Assembly: GCA_021838635.1 (NCBI GenBank)
Contig: JAKCDC010000004.1
Coordinates: forward strand, 62,001 to 126,000
Direction of reading: 5' to 3'
DNA from: Pseudomonadota bacterium
Lineage (GTDB): Bacteria; Pseudomonadota; Gammaproteobacteria; Steroidobacterales; Steroidobacteraceae
DNA length: 64,000 nucleotides
The translations under genes and the position numbers were made by a program. Numbering within the stretch: the first letter of the stretch is position 1; every line of letters begins with the position of its first letter. The notes below the pieces were generated by a model, which was given only the letters and a program-made list of their open reading frames with translations, was not told the origin of the DNA and made no database searches. Positions 61,870-64,000 of the stretch are shown here, in pieces.

Positions 61870-63572
61870 ATCGCGATTGCGAGACAGACCGCGAGCGGCT
61901 GCTCGCCATTCAGCGCAGCGCAGAGAATCGGGACGTGGCGAGGGCGGCGCAGCTGGCCGAGGCGGCGCTTGCCGAGGGTCTCGAGCATCCGTTGATATTC
62001 AATGTGTTGGCCCTGCGAGAGGAACTCGCCGGTGATCTGGGTGAAGCGGAACGGCTGTTGCGCCGTGCCGTGACCCTCGCCCCGGCGGACAAGCCCGCGC
62101 GCAACGCGCTTGGGCTGTGTCTGCTGCGGCTCGCTCGCTACGAAGAGGCGCTCGAGCAGTTTGATGTGCTCGCGGCGGCCGACCCGGCCCAGCCGTTCGT
62201 GCATGCCAGCCGGGGCAACGCGCTGTTTTCGCTGGCGAGGGTCCAGGAGGCTGAAGCGGCATTCCTGCGCGCGGTCGAACTCGATCCCCAGCAGGCGGTG
62301 GCGTTGGCAGGTCTGGCGCGCATCGCCAGCTACCGCGGCGCATACGCACAGGCGCGCGCCTGGGCTCGGCGCGCCCTTGAGCGCGTGCCGGGTTACCCGG
62401 ATGCGCAGCTAAGTCTTGCGGCGGTCGAACTCGGTGAGCGGCAACCGGATGCGGCCGAGGCCCGTCTGCGCAGCCTGCTTGCGCAAGCGGCCCTGTCTGC
62501 CGAGCAGCACGGACTCGCCAGCGGGCTGCTCGCGGATGCGCTCGATGCCCAGGGTCGCACGTCCGAGGCGTTTGCGGCCTACACCGACAGCAACGAGGTG
62601 CAGCGCCGCGCCTTCGCATCCCGGTTTGCCTCGGCGGATCCGACCGCTCGGCAATACGCTGACCAGCTCGTAGAGTATCTGCAGGGCACCGAGTCGGCAC
62701 GCTGGCGCGCCGCGCCGCCTTCGAGTGGACCGGGACCGGCCGCGGGACATGTATTCGTGCTGGGCTTTCTGCGCTCGGGCACTTCGCTCCTGGAGGTGAT
62801 TCTCGAGGGTCACCCGCAGGTGGTCAGCCTCGAGGAGAGCGAGTCGCTGATCGATTCGGTGCAGCAGTTCATGCAGCAACCGCAGGATCTTGAGCGCTTG
62901 CTGTACGCACCGCCGGCGACGCTGGATGCGCTGCGCAGCGCGTACTGGCGCCGCGTCGCGCACGCTGGCGTCGAGGTCACCGGCACGGTCTTCGTGGACA
63001 AGAATCCGCTGAATACCCTGAAGCTGCCGCTCATTGCGCGCCTGTTTCCGCAGGCGAAGATTTTGGTTGCCTGCCGTGATCCGCGCGACGTTGTGCTCAG
63101 CTGCTTCCGCCACCGCTTTCGCATGAGCGCTCCGATCTACGAAATGCTCACGCTGGAAGGCGCCGCGCGCTACTACGATGCGGTGATGCGCGTGTTCATG
63201 GAGTGCACGCGGCTGCTGCCGCTCGAGTTCTGCCTCGTTCGCCATGAAGAAGTCGTGACTAGCTTTGCGCGCGAGATGCACCGGGTATGCGAGTTTCTGG
63301 ACCTGCGGTGGGAGGTGGGCATGAGCGATTTCGCGCCGCGGACGCATGCTCGCGCCGCACTTACCCCGAGCACTGCCCAGCTCGCTCAGGGGCTCAACGC
63401 CCAAGGCGTCGGTCGCTGGCGGCGGTACCGCGAGCAGCTTGAGCCGGTCCTGCCGATCGTCGCGCCGTGGGTCAGGCAGTTCTGCGGCGAGGCGATTGGT
63501 GCGGGCTTGAGGCGGTCGGGGAGTGAGGCCGCGATCCATCGCGCCTCGAGGTCCGGCGGCGGCGCGAGCTGA
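61866..63572 (+). CDS. TPR-repeat sulfotransferase family protein
   Basis: About 568 residues. The N-terminal half has several tetratricopeptide repeats (ALGLCLLRLARYEEALEQFD, GNALFSLARVQEAEAAFLRA, GLARIASYRGAYAQARAWAR). The C-terminal half is a sulfotransferase: the PAPS 5'-phosphosulfate loop is VLGFLRSGTSLLEVIL near residue 300, and the 3'-phosphate region is RDPRDVVLSCFRHRF. Such TPR fusions may sulfate a protein or peptide bound by the repeats. The GTG at 61866 overlaps the dioxygenase stop by 4 bp; a GTG at 61854 is an in-frame alternative. No obvious substrate peptide gene follows in the window. Confidence 0.88.
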   Translation: MNRDCETDRERLLAIQRSAENRDVARAAQLAEAALAEGLEHPLIFNVLALREELAGDLGEAERLLRRAVTLAPADKPARNALGLCLLRLARYEEALEQFDVLAAADPAQPFVHASRGNALFSLARVQEAEAAFLRAVELDPQQAVALAGLARIASYRGAYAQARAWARRALERVPGYPDAQLSLAAVELGERQPDAAEARLRSLLAQAALSAEQHGLASGLLADALDAQGRTSEAFAAYTDSNEVQRRAFASRFASADPTARQYADQLVEYLQGTESARWRAAPPSSGPGPAAGHVFVLGFLRSGTSLLEVILEGHPQVVSLEESESLIDSVQQFMQQPQDLERLLYAPPATLDALRSAYWRRVAHAGVEVTGTVFVDKNPLNTLKLPLIARLFPQAKILVACRDPRDVVLSCFRHRFRMSAPIYEMLTLEGAARYYDAVMRVFMECTRLLPLEFCLVRHEEVVTSFAREMHRVCEFLDLRWEVGMSDFAPRTHARAALTPSTAQLAQGLNAQGVGRWRRYREQLEPVLPIVAPWVRQFCGEAIGAGLRRSGSEAAIHRASRSGGGAS

Positions 63573-63654
63573 AACGCCTTCGGGGGCCGCACATCGGCTC
63601 GCGCGCGTCGCGTTGACCGCTGCGCACCGGCCAGTGCCCGCTGTCGCGAGTCGC

Positions 63655-64000
63655 TCAGCAACTCTGCCCGTTGCTCCCGCACCCCGGCGCCGCGGTCGCG
63701 CCCGACAGGGCCCGCCGCTGCTGCTCGCGCATCTGCAGGATTACCCGCACTTCGTGCGGCGTGAAGCAGCGGATGCGAGGGATGCGCGAACCGAGGCTGG
63801 GGGCATGCTTGCAGTACAATATTGCGCCGTTGCGCGCCTGTGGTGAGAAGCCGGCCTGTACCGCCTGTAATGCAAAGTCGGCCTGGGCGATGACATGCCG
63901 GGGCGAACTCGGCGTCTCGCTCACCGGTGTGGTCGCGGTGGCCGCTGCAGGGGGTTGCTGCTGCGGCCGATCGGCGCATGCGGCGAGCGCGGCGGTGATC
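63655..64000 (-). CDS. Partial lipoprotein gene, cut by the right window edge
   Basis: The frame is open across the edge and the first 114 visible residues begin ITAALAACADRPQQQ, a signal-peptide end with the lipobox LAAC. The ATG or start of the gene must lie beyond 64000. The mature part is low-complexity Ala/Thr/Pro/Gln, then a small folded domain: QARNGAILYCKHAPSLGSRI and PRIRCFTPHEVRVILQMREQ. This pattern (a Cys, Gly-Ser-Arg-x, then a basic Cys and a helical end) recalls small proteobacterial lipoproteins of unknown function. A GTG at 63924 inside the frame could be mistaken for the start. Confidence 0.55.
   Translation of the reverse strand, partial: ITAALAACADRPQQQPPAAATATTPVSETPSSPRHVIAQADFALQAVQAGFSPQARNGAILYCKHAPSLGSRIPRIRCFTPHEVRVILQMREQQRRALSGATAAPGCGSNGQSC

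Noticed and set aside
1-64000. CRISPR arrays, transposases, integrases, phage genes or attachment sites
   Set aside because: No spaced direct repeats and no mobile-element protein signatures were seen on either strand.

Overview
The window is chromosomal, GC-rich, densely coding DNA from a Gram-negative aerobic heterotroph. The gene set (gltBD with a DUF3683 iron-sulfur flavoprotein, kdpFABCDE, the PrkA/YeaH/SpoVR trio, a TonB-dependent receptor, a GH3 glucosidase with a LacI regulator, hemN, lipoproteins) fits a gammaproteobacterium, most likely around Xanthomonadales/Nevskiales. That placement is inference from gene content; there is no rRNA to confirm it. I see no insertion sequence, prophage, CRISPR array, tRNA or rRNA.

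Layout. 15-1722: RDD and SpoIIM membrane proteins. 1994-12138 (minus): gltB-gltD-DUF3683 redox protein, with a recognisable promoter about 330 bp upstream of gltB and a structured leader. 12556-18001: MscS channel, MarR regulator, methyltransferase (with a 32-bp AT-rich palindrome between the last two), ParB-domain protein and MATE exporter. 18032-23138: a sugar regulon of GH3 beta-glucosidase, AGE epimerase and LacI repressor, with matching LacI-type operators before the GH3 and lacI genes. 23181-28104: hemN, rhomboid protease, lipoprotein, KDPG aldolase, LD-carboxypeptidase. 28237-36267: the full Kdp high-affinity K+ system, preceded by an extra 31-residue membrane peptide.

36277-41366 (minus): a tight four-gene signalling operon of a TonB-domain protein with a degenerate receiver domain, a membrane CheA-like kinase, a CheY-like receiver and a CheX phosphatase. 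I regard this as the best candidate for an undescribed system. 41801-46339: prkA-yeaH-spoVR stress kinase operon. 46422-48464: EF-G-like GTPase. 48475-56018 (minus): alpha-glucan cluster glgP-glgC-GH57-LEA lipoprotein-glutamate decarboxylase. 56168-63572: DUF192 protein, then a TonB-dependent receptor, a two-motif aspartyl protease, a PKHD-type dioxygenase and a TPR-sulfotransferase, which may form a surface uptake and modification locus. The right edge cuts a small lipoprotein gene.

Several non-coding signals stand out: operator/promoter overlaps at 18032 and 23110, a MarR-type palindrome at 14341, and two intrinsic terminators that lie upstream of the genes they precede (24654-24688 before rhomboid and 56976-57019 before the TonB receptor), suggesting attenuated leaders or small RNAs.
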